This document shows positions 33,001 through 45,500 of a DNA stretch of 64,000 nucleotides, piece by piece (the first letter of the stretch is position 1; every line of letters begins with the position of its first letter). The translations under genes and the position numbers were made by a program. Below the pieces are notes generated by a model. That model was not told the DNA's origin and did no database searches. It saw nothing but the letters and a program-made list of their open reading frames with translations. The stretch comes from Sympetrum striolatum. Taxonomy: Eukaryota > Arthropoda > Insecta > Odonata > Libellulidae. The stretch lies in assembly GCA_947579665.1 (NCBI GenBank), contig OX388350.1, forward strand, positions 28,367,393 through 28,431,392. The letters run 5' to 3'.

Positions 33001-35813
33001 GCAGGTATTTATATCAATGAAAGAAGCATGAAGAATGTTGTCATAATATTAGCTATCAATGGCATCACTTTATCCAGTTTTGTAATATATCTTTCTATTT
33101 TAATTAAATAATTTCTGAATAGATATTTGTTAAATAGCCTTTGAATGCCAATTCAATTTTCAAAGATTTTCAAATAATCCTAAGTTTATTTTGTTAGGAG
33201 GTATATTGTTTCTCAACTCAATGCCTTGAAGTTAAGAAACTGAATGTAGTATACTGATTTCAAATAATCTGCAGACTGTGATGTAAGTTGTATGACTCAC
33301 AAGGCCTGGAAATAGTTTATCACAAGTATCTTATGCATGCATCTTAAATTCTAAGAAATACATTCAATGTCTGATCCTTCAAATTTGTGTTTGCCAAACT
33401 TAATGCCTTCGTATACCACAATTAATTTCTCAGATTTTTAAGATCCATTTCCCCTAAATTATAATTATAGGTAGTATTTCATAGCAAAATTTTCATTGTA
33501 ATTTGGATGGAGTATGTTTATTTAAGCATTAGTTGCTTTCATCTCCATAATGCCTATTTGCAAGGAATTGCAATGTACTGAAAATGCTGCTCATTAATAT
33601 TTGCTCTCTGGACTCTTTCTTGATTATCACAATCTATCCTTGTTTCTTGCTTAACTTGCAAATATTCAGCTTCAATAGACTTACTGCATGACTTGATTGG
33701 ATTTGGTTATTCAAAACAGAACTTGTGATTCAAAGAGTATCATACCCTGGACCCCAAAATTTCAACTAGGGGGACTAGGGAACCTATCACTTTCCTATTC
33801 ATCAAATAAGGGAATCATAAAAATTAGATTGAAGTCTTGATTCACTGTAAGAAAGACATCTGTTAAGCAAACCTCATCATTTGAATGAATTATAGCTTCA
33901 TTTTTACATGTGATTCTTTCTATCGTATTAAGTGCCAACGCAATTGATACTTGCAAAAAATCTGACTGGACCAGGAAATATGTCCATTGCAACAAAAGTT
34001 GCAGTGCAAATTAATTGCAAAATAGGTGGAGCCCCTTGGACTGTAGAGATACCATTACAGGTTGGTCATTTTGATGAAACAGTGAATCTTAATCATGAAA
34101 TATGGTTTCTCTAACTACTTGACTGTTAAATGTCTCTGTTATTTTAATATATCATGATAATTTTAGGGACTGATGGTGGTAGGTTTTGATGTGTATCACG
34201 ACACAAGCCAAAGAGGAAGGTCAATTGGAGCCATAGTGGCCTCACTGAATAGGCCACTGACTAGATACTACAGCTCAGTGAGTTATCACCGAAGTGGTGA
34301 GGAATTGAGCAATGAGCTTTCTGTTAACATCATAAGTGAGTATAAGTAAATCGTTATATGTCACACCACCTAATATATATCATCGATTATTGAGTCTAGA
34401 CGAAAATTTAATGTTTTAAAATTGTACATACCATCCATCTTAAATGCTCTAATAACTTCAATATGTATTTTAAATCTTCAAAATGTGTTATTATAACTAT
34501 AAAGTATTCTATTAAATACATAAGTCAAGCAATCGTGTATTTATGAATAAATCTGTGAAACTTTACATGTAGAATACATTATGGCTAAGAACATGTATAA
34601 ACACTTTCTAAATATATTAGTAAATATGTAAAATTATAAGAGATTGTTTCTTTATACATATGTAGTAAATTATGCTCAATGCTTGATTTTATTTGATTTT
34701 CAGAAGCCTTACATAAATACAAAACCTACAATAATGGTTGTTTGCCCAGCAAGATTGTTATCTATAGAGATGGAGTGGGAGAAGGTCAAGTTACTTATGT
34801 TGTTCAACATGAAGTAGAAATGCTGAAAGTAAGTAGGGCCATAAATATAGTAGTATATGAAGCAAGTGTGAGATAAAAGTACTACCAACATATTTATATT
34901 CTCAAATTTTCTTTTATAAGAGTACTATGATAGTACATAATTCTCAGAAAATATGAAATACTGAGTATTTGTAAAAAAATGAGCGCATCAGTTGTACTAT
35001 TTAAATGCTTTAATTATCTAAATTTTGCTGCCACAAACTACTTTCTAAGGGGAGACAGATTTATTGATTATAAATTAAATTAATATTAAATCTATCAATG
35101 AGAGGGTAGTGCATCATTACATTCATATTTTCCTTTTATCAACAGAAGAAACTGAAAGCTGTATATGAGGATACTCCTTACCACATGGTTTTCATAATCA
35201 TAACCAAAAGAATAAATACCCGAATATTCACAGAAAATCGTAATCCACCATCTGGAACAATTGTAGATGATGTTATTACTCTACCACATAGGTAAAATGT
35301 GACAGGTTCAAAGGCTATTCATTTTAATCATGACATCAACTTAAAAATGGGGAAATATTTTAATTTCCAGGTATGACTTCTTTTTGGTATCCCAATCTGT
35401 GAGACAAGGAACAGTCAGTCCTACTTCGTATAATATAATATTTGATAATGTTGGATTGACACCTGACAGACTTCAACGCTTAACTTACAAACTTTGTCAT
35501 CTATACTATAATTGGAGTGTAAGTAAATTATTATCACATAGAAAAATGTTATAGAAGAGGATGAGTTTTCTTACACATAAGATGCACTTGCACCAATAAA
35601 ATTTGATTGCTTCTTCACTCATTAAATTATAGATTTCAAAATGTATTTTCCCTTAGATTTTCAGTAATTAATATATAACATCTTTATTTTCTACAGGGCA
35701 CTGTGAGAGTACCAGCTCCATGTCAGTATGCACACAAGCTAGCTTATCTTGTTGGCCAGGCAATAAACAAATCACCTAACCCAGACTTGGATGATCTTCT
35801 CTATTTTCTTTAG
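27014..35813 (+). CDS. piwi: PIWI-clade Argonaute (Piwi/Aubergine-like)
   Basis: Exons: 27014-27115, 27609-28212, 28619-28830, 28997-29149, 29668-29874, 29954-30109, 30199-30341, 31020-31128, 31674-31836, 31941-32082, 32850-33004, 33933-34060, 34167-34335, 34704-34828, 35146-35291, 35371-35518, 35697-35813. All junctions keep phase and give 992 residues. The protein binds piRNAs and silences transposons, mainly in the germline. Visible parts: GRGRGRG at residues 25-31 (arginine-methylation/Tudor-binding type), a 14-residue tandem repeat at about 35-142, a PAZ domain at about 390-510 ([15 protein letters not shown]), and a PIWI domain with catalytic D766 (GFDVYHD), D837 (YRDGVGEGQ) and H967 ([11 protein letters not shown]), ending in LYFL, as PIWI proteins do. 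The triad is complete, so slicing is possible. The start [11 protein letters not shown] is the best in-frame Met before the RG motif; an upstream exon is not excluded. It is PIWI/AUB-like rather than AGO3; which of the two is undecided. Confidence 0.93.
27609..27929 (+). repeat. 42-bp coding tandem repeat in Piwi exon 2
   Basis: Seven 14-codon units (consensus [14 protein letters not shown]) plus one shortened 9-codon unit (27819-27845, NFGPLRPVK) lie in frame. Units at 27651-27776 are nearly identical at the DNA level, so expansion was recent. Confidence 0.92.
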
Positions 35814-35958
35814 AGTCAATTGAACTTTTAGGTTTTGATAACGCACATTAAAGTTTGTGTGACATACATGCAAACTTCCCAAACTAAGGAGGGGAGAGGA
35901 AAGGATTTTGAAAAATCTAACTGGTGTACTTAGCAGTGTTCATTTTATTGAGTTTTTA

Positions 35959-35964
35959 ATAAAT
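35959..35964 (+). terminator. Polyadenylation signal of the Piwi gene
   Basis: AATAAATAAA about 145 bases after the stop codon. Confidence 0.6.
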
Positions 35965-36224
35965 AAATGTTGAAAGTAAAACTTCTGGGTTCCATTTCTT
36001 ATAAGCCTTCCCAGTTTTTTATTAATGTAGTAGTTGAATACCAGTATTTTTTAGTGTAAAAAGACTATAAGCAATCTGTCTCCTTTATCATGATGCTAAA
36101 ATTTAGCTAGCATTGCTACTAAAAGATACATAGCATGAAATATAATGGTAAACTGAGTTCATATACAGGGTGTTTACCAGGAACCGCATGGTTCCCCACC
36201 CCTACTCCCCTCTACACAATAGGA

Positions 36225-36372
36225 CCTTCCCAACTGCCATCAAGCTCCCAGATAGCCATGTGGACAGCGCATTCACCTTTGGTGAAAGCAGTCCTGGGTT
36301 CTAATCCCGGTGGGTGCCAATGTGCGAAATGACCTAAGCTGTCGAAGCACTTTTAGCAATACTACTACTACC
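36225..36372 (+). mobile_element. tRNA-derived SINE with (ACT)n tail
   Basis: GCCATGTGGACAGCGCATTC, then a B box in CCTGGGTTCTAATCCCGG (36291-36309), GTGGGTGCCAATGTGC, GACCTAAGCTGTCGAAGCAC and a CTACTACTAC tail. Same family as 19354-19482. It lies just downstream of the Piwi gene. Confidence 0.75.
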
Positions 36373-36631
36373 AACTGCTATCCCCTCACTATTTGTCGTG
36401 TACTACCCAATCTAAAAACTTGCGTTTCCCAGTACACCCTGTACTAGTCACCAAATATAATTAAGGGAATGAAATTAAAACATTTTGGATAATAAAGATT
36501 ATTATCTATTTATAATAAATACAAGAATGATGATTATTTTACAGATGATAATTATATTCTATGATTTAAAAACCAGGTTATAGATAAGTTTTAAAGCAAA
36601 ATAAAAAAAATAGTTATTTCCGAGTGAATGA

Positions 36632-36770
36632 CATGCAGAAATTTATCAAGGGTCTCCAACCAGGTTGCCTTGTTCCTTAGTCATTGCTTTGGTCCCATAC
36701 TCAGCAATTGAAATATTAACTCTATGGAATGAGGCAACCCAGTTGGAGATCAAATAGAAATTTCTGCATG
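36632..36770. mobile_element. Hairpin (foldback) element, 139 bp
   Basis: CATGCAGAAATTT at 36632 and CTCCAACCAGGTTGCCT are repeated inverted as AGGCAACCCAGTTGGAG and AAATTTCTGCATG ending at 36770. Arms are ~45 bases with mismatches. Class unknown. Confidence 0.6.
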
Positions 36771-37201
36771 AAATAATAAAAAATAAAACTCGAAAATCTC
36801 TATGTAAACATAAAATACTTTCTTATGAGCTGCCATTCAACCAAAGCCATAAATTTGTGGCAAATAAGTCTCACAAATGTCACTCTATCACTAGACCTCT
36901 CTAACGGATTTTGTTGATCAAACACTCCTTCATAAAGTTGAGCGCCAATTTGGAACCAATTGTAACTTTCTCACTTTACTAAAAAACAATGGTTTTACAT
37001 ATCATACTCATTGAGTTGCATTACTTGGGTATATATTTATATATTATTGCTTGGGTATAAATTACACAGGTAGCTGTTCCTGATTCCATACTCCGGTGAA
37101 TGGAATATTTGTCATTTGGTACAGGGTATAGAAATATGTATCCTTCATTTTCTCTCGTCACAGTCTTGATCATGGCTGTGATGAAATGAAAGCTATCAAG
37201 G

Positions 37202-37437
37202 CAGTGCCGGATTTAGGCAGTGGGCAGAGTGGGCAGTGCCCATAGGCCTCCACCAAAGTGACAAAATGTAAAAAAATGGGAAACCCGACAACACCCCGTT
37301 GAGTCGCGGAGAAAGAGGGAAATTTCTCAACAAGTCAAGACAGATTGGGGGGGGGGGGCGAGAGGCGAAAAACGTCCAAAAAAGGCCTCCACCCGTTGGA
37401 TTGCCCATAGGCCTTATATACCCTAGATCCGGCACTG
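37202..37437. mobile_element. Non-autonomous hAT element (MITE), 236 bp
   Basis: Ends CAGTGCCGGATTTA and TAGATCCGGCACTG form hAT-type terminal inverted repeats. A perfect 8-bp duplication TATCAAGG flanks it (37194-37201, 37438-37445), as expected for hAT. The interior includes TGCCCATAGGCCT words near both ends and a G-run at 37347-37356. Confidence 0.92.
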
Positions 37438-37445
37438 TATCAAGG

Positions 37446-39590
37446 TATCAGTGAATAATTGAACTGATCGATGTCTTTCCTAATGGGCTGATAAGAAAAG
37501 TGTTACTCATAGGATCACTGTGCTTCAATTGCATGGATGCTTATAGCATTTTGGCTCAGTGAGGGAATTAAGGGCAAACTACCTCACTCCTCATCCTGCC
37601 TAGTAAACCTCATTCCTCTCTGCATGCTTTTAGTTGCTTATCTCAGAGGGGGTGAGGCATCAATTGGCTTTTAGGCTGAACACAGATAGGGGTAGCTAAG
37701 CTCTTCTCCATATTTGTATGTATTGATTATTCGTAACTCAATATTCCAGCTAAATTGATTTTCTAACCTTCTGAACATGAATCCTTATCTTTACAAGGAT
37801 CTTCAGGCTGTTGCATCACTCATTCTTTAAAGGATGTCTGAATCAATATTAAAGTAAATAATATAGTAAATCCCTCCCTTGGACTACAAACTTCTTGGGC
37901 TTGCATGTTCCTATGACTATAAGAGCTAGACTGGCTAGAACAAAGTTCCTAGAAGGGCCGCACATGCCAGAAAGATACCCCCCCCCCCTACCAATAGGTA
38001 GGGGCTAGATGAAAGGTAGTCAAGGTAGTCCACTCAGTGTCTGTACCTCAGTGAGGTGGCTACAAAGGCATCTGTTCCCCCTGGGGCGGCCATAATGAGT
38101 GTTGGTGTCATGGTAAAAAAAACATCGAGGAAGACAACGGGAGACCACCTTGACCACTTATCCCATGTCATGTGATGTGATGCACATCCATAATAATATT
38201 GGTTCTGGCAAAGGGACTCAGCCTTCTTGGATGAGTGTCATGCCCGGCATTAATGAGAGTAAGACCATTTCGGTCTTCATTCAACGAAACCATTTACACA
38301 AGGAACGACAAGAAAAGATGGAAACGAAGGTGGGGAAATGGATGTTAGGACCATGACATAAGAGGTTAACTATAGGGAAATGAAGGAGATGGCGCTTAAT
38401 AGGGATTTTTGATTGTACATGAACCTACTGAAAGGTAGACTACTCATGAATGAATATTGTAAATACTTCTTCATAAAATCAAACTGATTCAATGATATTT
38501 TGCAGAATTCCATTATAAAAAATAATTTATTATACCAAAAATGCAAATACAATAAAATTAAAAACACTTGAACAAATCCACAGATTTTCAAACACAAGAC
38601 AATGGGCAGATACTTTTCCATTCACCTGATGATAGTATAATACACCAAATGGTCTTGTAGAGGCAAATCTGTGGATAAAAAAAGTATAGTATACAAATTA
38701 TTGGTTAAATGAATTGATTAGATATATTTCAAGAGATATGCGTAGGAATTGTGTGAAAATAGCTTTTTAATAAAGCATGTTTATGAGTGGATGCTTAGAT
38801 ATATTCACCATACTCCGGAAGTTCCCAATCATACTAAACAGTGTATTGTACTATTTAACTACCTATTGTAAATGCAGAGAGAATAGCCTTGAAAATTAAT
38901 TATATGTGTGATGGGGTGAACTGAATGAGTGTTAATTGAACGTATATGAGTGAATGCAGGTAGGACAGAATGTAGCTGGTCAATGGTAACTTGTGAGGAA
39001 CAAAGGAAGTCAATCAATGAATATTGAAGCATTCTTGTATCAATCTTGTAGTTTGATTTTGGGGAATGAGTATGCCAGGAGAATATATGAAGAAATCTGA
39101 GAAAAATTGTAATGAGTAAAAACAGTGTATTAATGGGAGAGGGCAGTGATGAATTTACACTATCTGTGAGAGCTAAGAATTCATTTAAGCTGGTTTTGTT
39201 TGGCTTCAGTTTTCCGCAAGAAAAATTTTAGAGAGAGCACAACGATTTTCAGAAACACTCCCTACTTGAAATCTGACCAAAGAATACTAAGATAAATGGA
39301 ATAGCATTACTGTTATTCCGTTAAATTACACATGCATCTCAAGTAACTCACTAATAATAAAGTTTCACTTGGTTGGTCAGGCTGCAATAGTTTCGCACAC
39401 ATCGTCTTCAGTTGTTTAGTTGAATGAGCGGGAACTATTTTCAGGCCGGAGAATTTAGGGATGATTTAGAAATTCATCTTTATATCAAGATATCCGTCTG
39501 AAGAATGGAGGAAAGAAGTACGAAGATACAAAGAAGGTTTGAATATCATTTCAGATAAGTTATTTTGACAGTAAAATCTCAATTTAATAT
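37446..39590. other. Intergenic region upstream of TONSL
   Basis: No host gene recognised. A block at 38040-38350 with CATCGAGGAAGACAACGGGA resembles dispersed arthropod repeats but I cannot classify it. The TONSL first exon and promoter should lie here; a weak candidate is ATGGAGGAAAGAA at 39505-39517 followed by GTACGA, which would join in phase to 39596. Confidence 0.4.
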
Positions 39591-39595
39591 TACAG

Positions 39596-42500
39596 AATTC
39601 ATCAAGAAAAAACAAAGAGCGAGGGATGATGGAAATCTGGAGCAGTGGGCTCATTACTGCAGGGAATTGGGAGAAATTTATAGAAACTCAGGAAAATACC
39701 AAGATGCATTGCTTCAGTATAAGGTATGTATCTCTATTTTATAAGTTTATTGTATTTCAACTCGATGTTAAGGATCGATTTACTTGAAGGAAGAAGAAAG
39801 AATAAACGAATCCCTAGGAAATCCTGTAGCAGTTGCTGTTTCCAACAGGATGATTGGTGAAATTTATTGTGATCTAGGAGAATTTGAAGAGGCGCTTAAA
39901 TATCAGAAAAAACACTTAGGTAATTATTGGAGCTAGCACAGCCTTGTTTACATTTCTAGGAAGTTGATGCTGATGTTTTTATCCTTATTCTAACAGCATC
40001 TCTATTACTCTTTGAACTCTAACCAAATAATTTGGCTAGTATACTTCACTCCGAATAGTTGTCTTAAGTCATTAATGGAGATATCCGTAACGTATGTTGT
40101 AAACATCTTGTCATTTAATTATAATTTTTACTATTGTGAATTTAATAACAAAAGACTTTGTTGATTTTGAAATCACGTGTACGTATTTTTACCATACTGA
40201 CAGATCCAACCTTTACCAAAATAACCAAAAATAGTTTAAATGCTATTAAATACGTAGAAAGAATTTCAAAAATTATTTCCAGGAATTGCGAAGATGGAGA
40301 ATGTTGACATTGAAGTCCAGAGAGCTCTTGCAAACATTGGAAGAACATACTTTTGTAAAGCTGAAAGCGTTACTAGGCGGCGGCCAGAGTATAATTCATC
40401 TCTTGCATGTGCCAAAAATGCCTATTTAAAGAGCCTGAAGGTTTGTGAAAAGTGAGTATTATAGAGTTGAAAACATTGACACTTGGTTATACTAGAGGAT
40501 TAAGAAAGTCTTTCATTTGTATAGAGCTCTTGAAGAATATATAGGAATACATCTGAGAGGAAGAATTATAGTTGACAGAGTGGTAGTGAAAGTTTTGGCC
40601 GGATAAGATTAATTGTTGCATTAATTATTCTTATTTGTATTAAAAGAGGATCATATTTAACCTTATGATATTTTAGCAGTGTTTCCTGTTTCTTAGTCTT
40701 GTAAAAATACTATCATATGTATATAAATTATATTTTAAAGGATTTCACAATAGAGGTTGAAATTGAATTATGGCAAAATATCTGATTATATTTGTGAAGT
40801 GTATGATTCTTTTCTCTTTCCAGTTTAAAAGGAATAGGACTGCTGGTTCAGATGGAAATGAAAAGTCGCCTGTTGATGAACTTAGGTCTGGTGTTAGAGT
40901 GCCAGGATGATATGAATAAAGCAGTTGGATATATTGAACAGGTAGGGAAACATGTTATAATAATTTTTGGAAGAATTAATGTAACCAAAGCAATTCTTGT
41001 GCTATATTTTCTTTAACTAGAGTAAGAGACCACAAGATTTTGAAAGTTATTTAAATTTATTTATTTCATCTTTAATGTTTTCCATTCTAATTTAAGTAAG
41101 GGTCTCTCACATTACTTGAAATTTCATTAGGGATATGATTTTCATATCAATGGATTCTATTTATGTGTTTTTGTTAATATTTGAAGGCCATTCAAATAGC
41201 AAAAAAGCATGAGTTATGGGAAGACTTGTGCAGGTGCTACTCAGCAATTGGTATGCTGTACCAGAGAAGTGGAAATCACACACGTGCGCTGAGAAGCTTA
41301 AACTTAGCTCTGGAAGTGGCAGAAAGACTTGATTCCAGGGTGAAAACTTCTTGTGAAATTCTTCTGTCAAAAGCTGAGGTGAGAGATCTTTCTCTTCTCC
41401 TTTTACGTACCCTAAATTGTAAGGAATATTCATTTTTTTATGCCTTTGATGGCAATAATGTCGTACATTTTCAATTTATCTATAATATAGGTATTCTAGA
41501 TAGGTTTCCTTTACTCATAAATTACTTGTTTGTTTTATTTCCTAGGTTTTGTTTCTGATAGCAGATTTTGGTGGAGCCAAGCATGCTTTATTGAAGGCAT
41601 ATAAGCTGAAAACTCCAAATGAAAGAGATAGAGCTACTATAGAGAAAAACCTAAGGACAGGTACTAAAAACTTTTATTATGAATTCAGTAGATTCATAAT
41701 GCACTTCTTTGTGTTATACCATTTTCTTCTTCTAAAATATATGGTAGCTGTATATATATATATATTTTGCTCTTCTAATTTTGTTTAACAAGTTTCTTCT
41801 GATTGATCCGATATAAATCATGCATGGTAGAATTATCAAACAGAAAACCTTGGTATTGGATATTTAGTTGATAATTTAGATAATTTAACATACCTTAACT
41901 TTTACACTGCCAGTAAATTTTGCAAAATTGTAATTTTCTAAATGACTTAACAGTATCATGAAAAACGTATTATAATATGTCCAACAAGGATGTTTAAGTA
42001 GGAGAGTGATGGTGCTGGTCAGTTATTGATGTGTTTGAAATGGCTGTAGCCTGCCATTGGAGGCAGCATTTGGCCTCAAACGCAATTGTAACTGCCACCA
42101 TGTGGGATCATCCAGCATTGCAAGGATTAAAGCTTTTGAGATAAAATACCTTATTCCTCTGACTCTTCCATTAGGAAATTGAGAAATAGCTCATAAATGT
42201 AACCATTTAAAAGTACCTCTGGTGATTAAGTGAAATTTTATTCTTTTCTTCAAATATGCCTTAAAACTTTAAAATCTCTGAGAAATCAGCAAGCTCTAGA
42301 AAAATTGGTTGGATGTCTCCAAAAGAAATATTGACCACAGTTTATAAAGCGACCTAAAAGAGAATCACAACTGTAACTTTTGCTGTGTATTTTTTTATTT
42401 TAGCTGCAGCGTTGTGTCAAACAGAAGAAAAAGTGTTAATGACTTCCAGTGAGAACCATGAGAAACTCAAATCACTCTATGAAACTCTGGGAGATGGATC

Positions 42501-45500
42501 AGCATCTGTTTCAAATTATAAGAAAGCTGTGGAGTTTTATTTAAAAATGCTTGAGGTACGTTTCATCTTTTTATATTGCTTTTCCTTTGAAAAGCTATTA
42601 ATATCCTTCTAGTATTCCAAAGTTAAAATTCCATTAGTTAAAAATTTCTCATTGTGAATTAAGGATTGATCGATCAAATCCTCGTTATGATTAATTGCTC
42701 ATTGAGTGAAAAAGTTAAGTGTAAATAATGTAAATGAAGCTCCACAAAGTGATGACTAATTCCATCAATATCATGTAAATAACCGTGATTTTGAAACCAA
42801 ATGAAGTTTCTTCCTCATAAATTTAAGTACTTTAAAACTCTAAATTTTCATATGTTTCTGTAACTACTAAAAATATTTTGCATGAAGTATTTCCGTACCA
42901 AGTTTGATGTAGTGATATTGGACTCAATACTCTTCATAATTCTTCTCAGTGTGCAGAAAATGCTGGTGAAGTAGGGGAGAAGCTGTGCCCGATCTACGTT
43001 TCTCTCTCCCAAACCTACAAAGATGATGGTCAGTATGATTTGGCTCTTGAGTATGCAAAGAAGGAGCTGAAACTCTGGCTTGATGTCCCTCAAGAGTTAA
43101 GTATATTTGAAAGTTTTGTGTTGCTACTCATGCATTTTATCCAAATCAAGACCTAATGCTCACTCTGCTTAGTAATTTTGGATTTCTCACTCTAACAATT
43201 GCATTAATAAGTTATAATTTCTTCAGGCCTGCAAATCATGTATGAATATAGCGGACATATTAGAGCTAAAAAAATCACCATATCTGGAAGTATGTGGAAC
43301 TTACTCGAAAGCTAAAGATTTTGCAGTTAAAGCAGATGATTGGAAGTTGGTTGTTACCACGCTTCGTAATTTACAGAATTATCAGAAGAATGTTGGCAGA
43401 GATGATGTAATTGGTGAGTCAAGGTTAAGCTATCATTTTTCTCAATTAGTAGCAAAAATAAGATGAAATTTGTATTTGTTGATATTCCATATTTTGTATT
43501 TGTCCACATCATTTCACCAAGGTGAAAGAGAATATCCATGCTCCATGAGAGTTTCCATGTAGTTGAAATGCTGCATAACATATTTAAAGCTAATTTTCCA
43601 TTGCTATTTTACTAGATGAGACTGAAAGGGAGATAAAAAAATTATGCCAAGATCACAATATCAGTGACTCCTCTGATGATGATGATGAAGGAAATGATGA
43701 AGAATCTCAAAAGATTGGAGCTTACATAGACTTGGAAGAATTGACTGGTAAGTGTACTATTTTACTTGGTGTCGGTTTTCTTGTCCAGACATATTTATTT
43801 ATTAAAATGCTGCAAGTTGGTATTAATACCAGGTGGCAACGGTTGAAGGGGAATAACAATACAATCTGTCTGGCATTCGTCCAAGGACGGGAGGGAAACC
43901 CCTCCAAAAACCTCCCGTGGACAGTTCACATCTTAACAGTAGCAATAGGCCCAATTAGTACAATGTGTCAAACAAGTCAGATAAACTATTTACAAGCACC
44001 TCCACCAATATTTAATGATTCTACAAATATTATGAGACACTTTTGTGATATTTTAATTGTAAAGGCAATCATCCCAGTTTTAGACCTATAAAATAAGTTA
44101 TTACCACCAAAGAATTTTTAACTGAATACATTTTGGTTCCATTTTGCAGCTCCAGAATCTAGTAGTGATGAAGATGGAAGTAATAAACTCAAGGAAGGTA
44201 GTAAACCACAAAGTCGTCGACGAGCTGCTTGTAAAGGATTGCTGGTTCGTCGGAATGACAAAGGTGAAACAGCTTTGCACCGGTCATGCATATCTGGAAA
44301 TCTGGCTCTCACCAAAAGCCTTTTAGACAGGGTAATTTGACATTTATTGCATTCAGTTGTTACGTACATATATTTATGCTAAATTACGGAAACAATATTT
44401 TATATTTATAATCTCTATACTTTTGCTTTAGTATTTTTATTTACTCATGGTCATTCTTATTTCTTATTTGATTTTGAATTATTGTCATTAGAAATTATAA
44501 TATATTTGCTATTGAATTTTATTGAATACTATGTTTAACCGCAATGCTCTTGTAGATTCCTTGCTGATTCTTTATTTTCAAGGAAGTGTATATCAGAGCA
44601 TTTAATGGTAATGCAAATATTGGGCTGTTTAAATGAAAAGGTACAAAATGACACTGTGGGTATAGTTGAAGTCTTTATCCAAATCAAATTCCTGAGGCCT
44701 GAGCACAACTATCCCACTGTTTTCCAAGCATAAGGATTCCCTGTTCCCAGGATTCTTGTGGCTGTGACAAGAGCAAGGCCTTCACCGATTGATTGTGTGT
44801 TCTGTCCAATTGACGCGGCAGTGCAGATAAGGACATTAATGCGTTCACATTGCAAACTCGATGATTGATCAGATTTCTGGCTGCAGAAGGTGTTAAACTG
44901 GCTGATATTCATTGCCAGATGGTGGCCGTACATGTGGGAGACGGTGTGTCTAACAAGTCCACTGCTCCACCATGTCCACAACTCTCCAGGGTCACACAAA
45001 GTGTACTGGCCAAGCTCATATATATATTTAAAAAAAAATGTGAAAAAAATAAAAACCAAAAGAGTATCTAAGAAAAAAAATAAATAAAACAATAAAGGCG
45101 CAACAGGTGGCACCACCAAATTAGTCTTAAGCTATTTTAGATTTAGGTTAAAAATATGTCAACAACTACAAATATGTTAAAAAATATATAAATCTGTACT
45201 ACGTTATAATTAGTAAGTTAAAAAATCAATACCCCTACTATTGTTCCTGGCTTAGGGACAAATAACTGTCTTAACATCTTGATGCCATCATTTGGTAAAA
45301 GGTTCCAGTAATCATCAAACACTAAGGAACGTCTTGAGTATCCTCCCCCCAGCCAATGTCACCCTGCAACTTCAATGTGTTTGGTCTGCTTGAAAACATC
45401 CCAAAGGAACTCGGATTACGAACTACGGGACACTGTGAAGGACTGGCTCTTATTGTACAGAATTCAATCGAACACAATCAATTGGTAAAGGACTTGTTCT

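Noticed and set aside
44709..45119. Minus-strand 136-codon frame in the mariner-derived element
   Set aside because: The opposite strand carries the recognisable mariner HTH sequence; this frame has only low-complexity content.
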